A DNA stretch of 13,693 bases from Lysobacteraceae bacterium. Its GTDB lineage: Bacteria > Pseudomonadota > Gammaproteobacteria > Xanthomonadales > Xanthomonadaceae. The notes beneath the pieces were generated by a model that was given only the letters and a program-made list of their open reading frames with translations, was not told where the DNA came from and ran no database searches. Made by a program: the position numbers and the translations under genes. Positions 13,590-13,693 of this stretch are shown in pieces (position 1 is the stretch's first letter; every line of letters starts with the position of its first letter). The stretch is taken from assembly GCA_004173415.1 (NCBI GenBank), contig SEHC01000089.1:1-13693 (forward strand). The letters run 5' to 3'.

Positions 13590-13693
13590 CTAGAGCATCC
13601 TTGTGGCCAGCGATTGCCTGGCTAACGGGGTGAATTGTTGCCCGAATGGGCGCCGGGCGCCAACGTGCGTCGTTCAGGAGCGTCGAATCGCGT
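13590..13693. other. Upstream region of the DUF2066 operon (window end)
   Basis: These 104 bases contain no coding signal. They include a small inverted repeat, GCCAG (13606-13610) with CTGGC (13618-13622), and a self-complementary GGCGCC-GG-GCGCC patch around 13649-13663. The promoter of the DUF2066 operon (minus), and perhaps that of a divergent gene, should lie here, but no clear -10/-35 pair was seen. Confidence 0.4.

Noticed and set aside
1..13693. tRNA, rRNA, CRISPR or phage content
   Set aside because: No cloverleaf, repeat-spacer pattern or phage-like gene was seen on either strand.

Overview
This is a gene-dense, GC-rich chromosomal stretch from a gammaproteobacterium, most likely Xanthomonadaceae (Lysobacter, Luteimonas, Pseudoxanthomonas or Stenotrophomonas type). 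The assignment rests on three things: the DUF2066 - AI-2E permease - hda string, the amgK-murU cell-wall recycling pair, and the DUF4198 - ApbE - membrane-anchored flavoprotein cluster. All are familiar in that family, but no phylogenetic marker was tested. No tRNA, rRNA, CRISPR array, insertion sequence or phage gene was seen.

Layout. (1) 1-3519, plus strand: the end of a periplasmic DUF4198 protein, an ApbE-type FAD:protein FMN transferase, and a membrane-anchored flavodoxin/NADPH reductase. Together they look like an envelope flavin/iron redox module whose PepSY/DUF2271-type partner would lie upstream of the window. (2) 3182-3844, minus strand: a HutD/Ves-family cupin facing the flavoprotein. 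Both genes lose family-like sequence at the same point, near base 3343, and each then runs antisense through the other. (3) 3845-4735: a non-coding stretch with a strong hairpin, a secreted ComEA-like helix-hairpin-helix protein (minus), and a divergent control region. (4) 4736-8255, plus strand: an M20 metallopeptidase, a small GlsB/YeaQ-type membrane protein, and the overlapping pair amgK-murU. These last two enzymes convert recycled MurNAc into UDP-MurNAc. (5) 8300-10590, plus strand: an ECF sigma factor, a single-pass membrane protein in anti-sigma position, and two secreted proteins that share an unrecognised C-terminal domain of about 125 residues. In one of them this domain is fused to a PDZ domain. 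(6) 10651-13589, minus strand: a DUF2066 exported protein, an AI-2E/PerM-type permease, and hda, closely packed and probably co-transcribed.

The two things most worth a second look are the ECF-sigma operon with its duplicated uncharacterised secreted domain, and the reciprocal truncation of the flavoprotein and HutD genes. The rest is ordinary housekeeping or family-typical accessory content.
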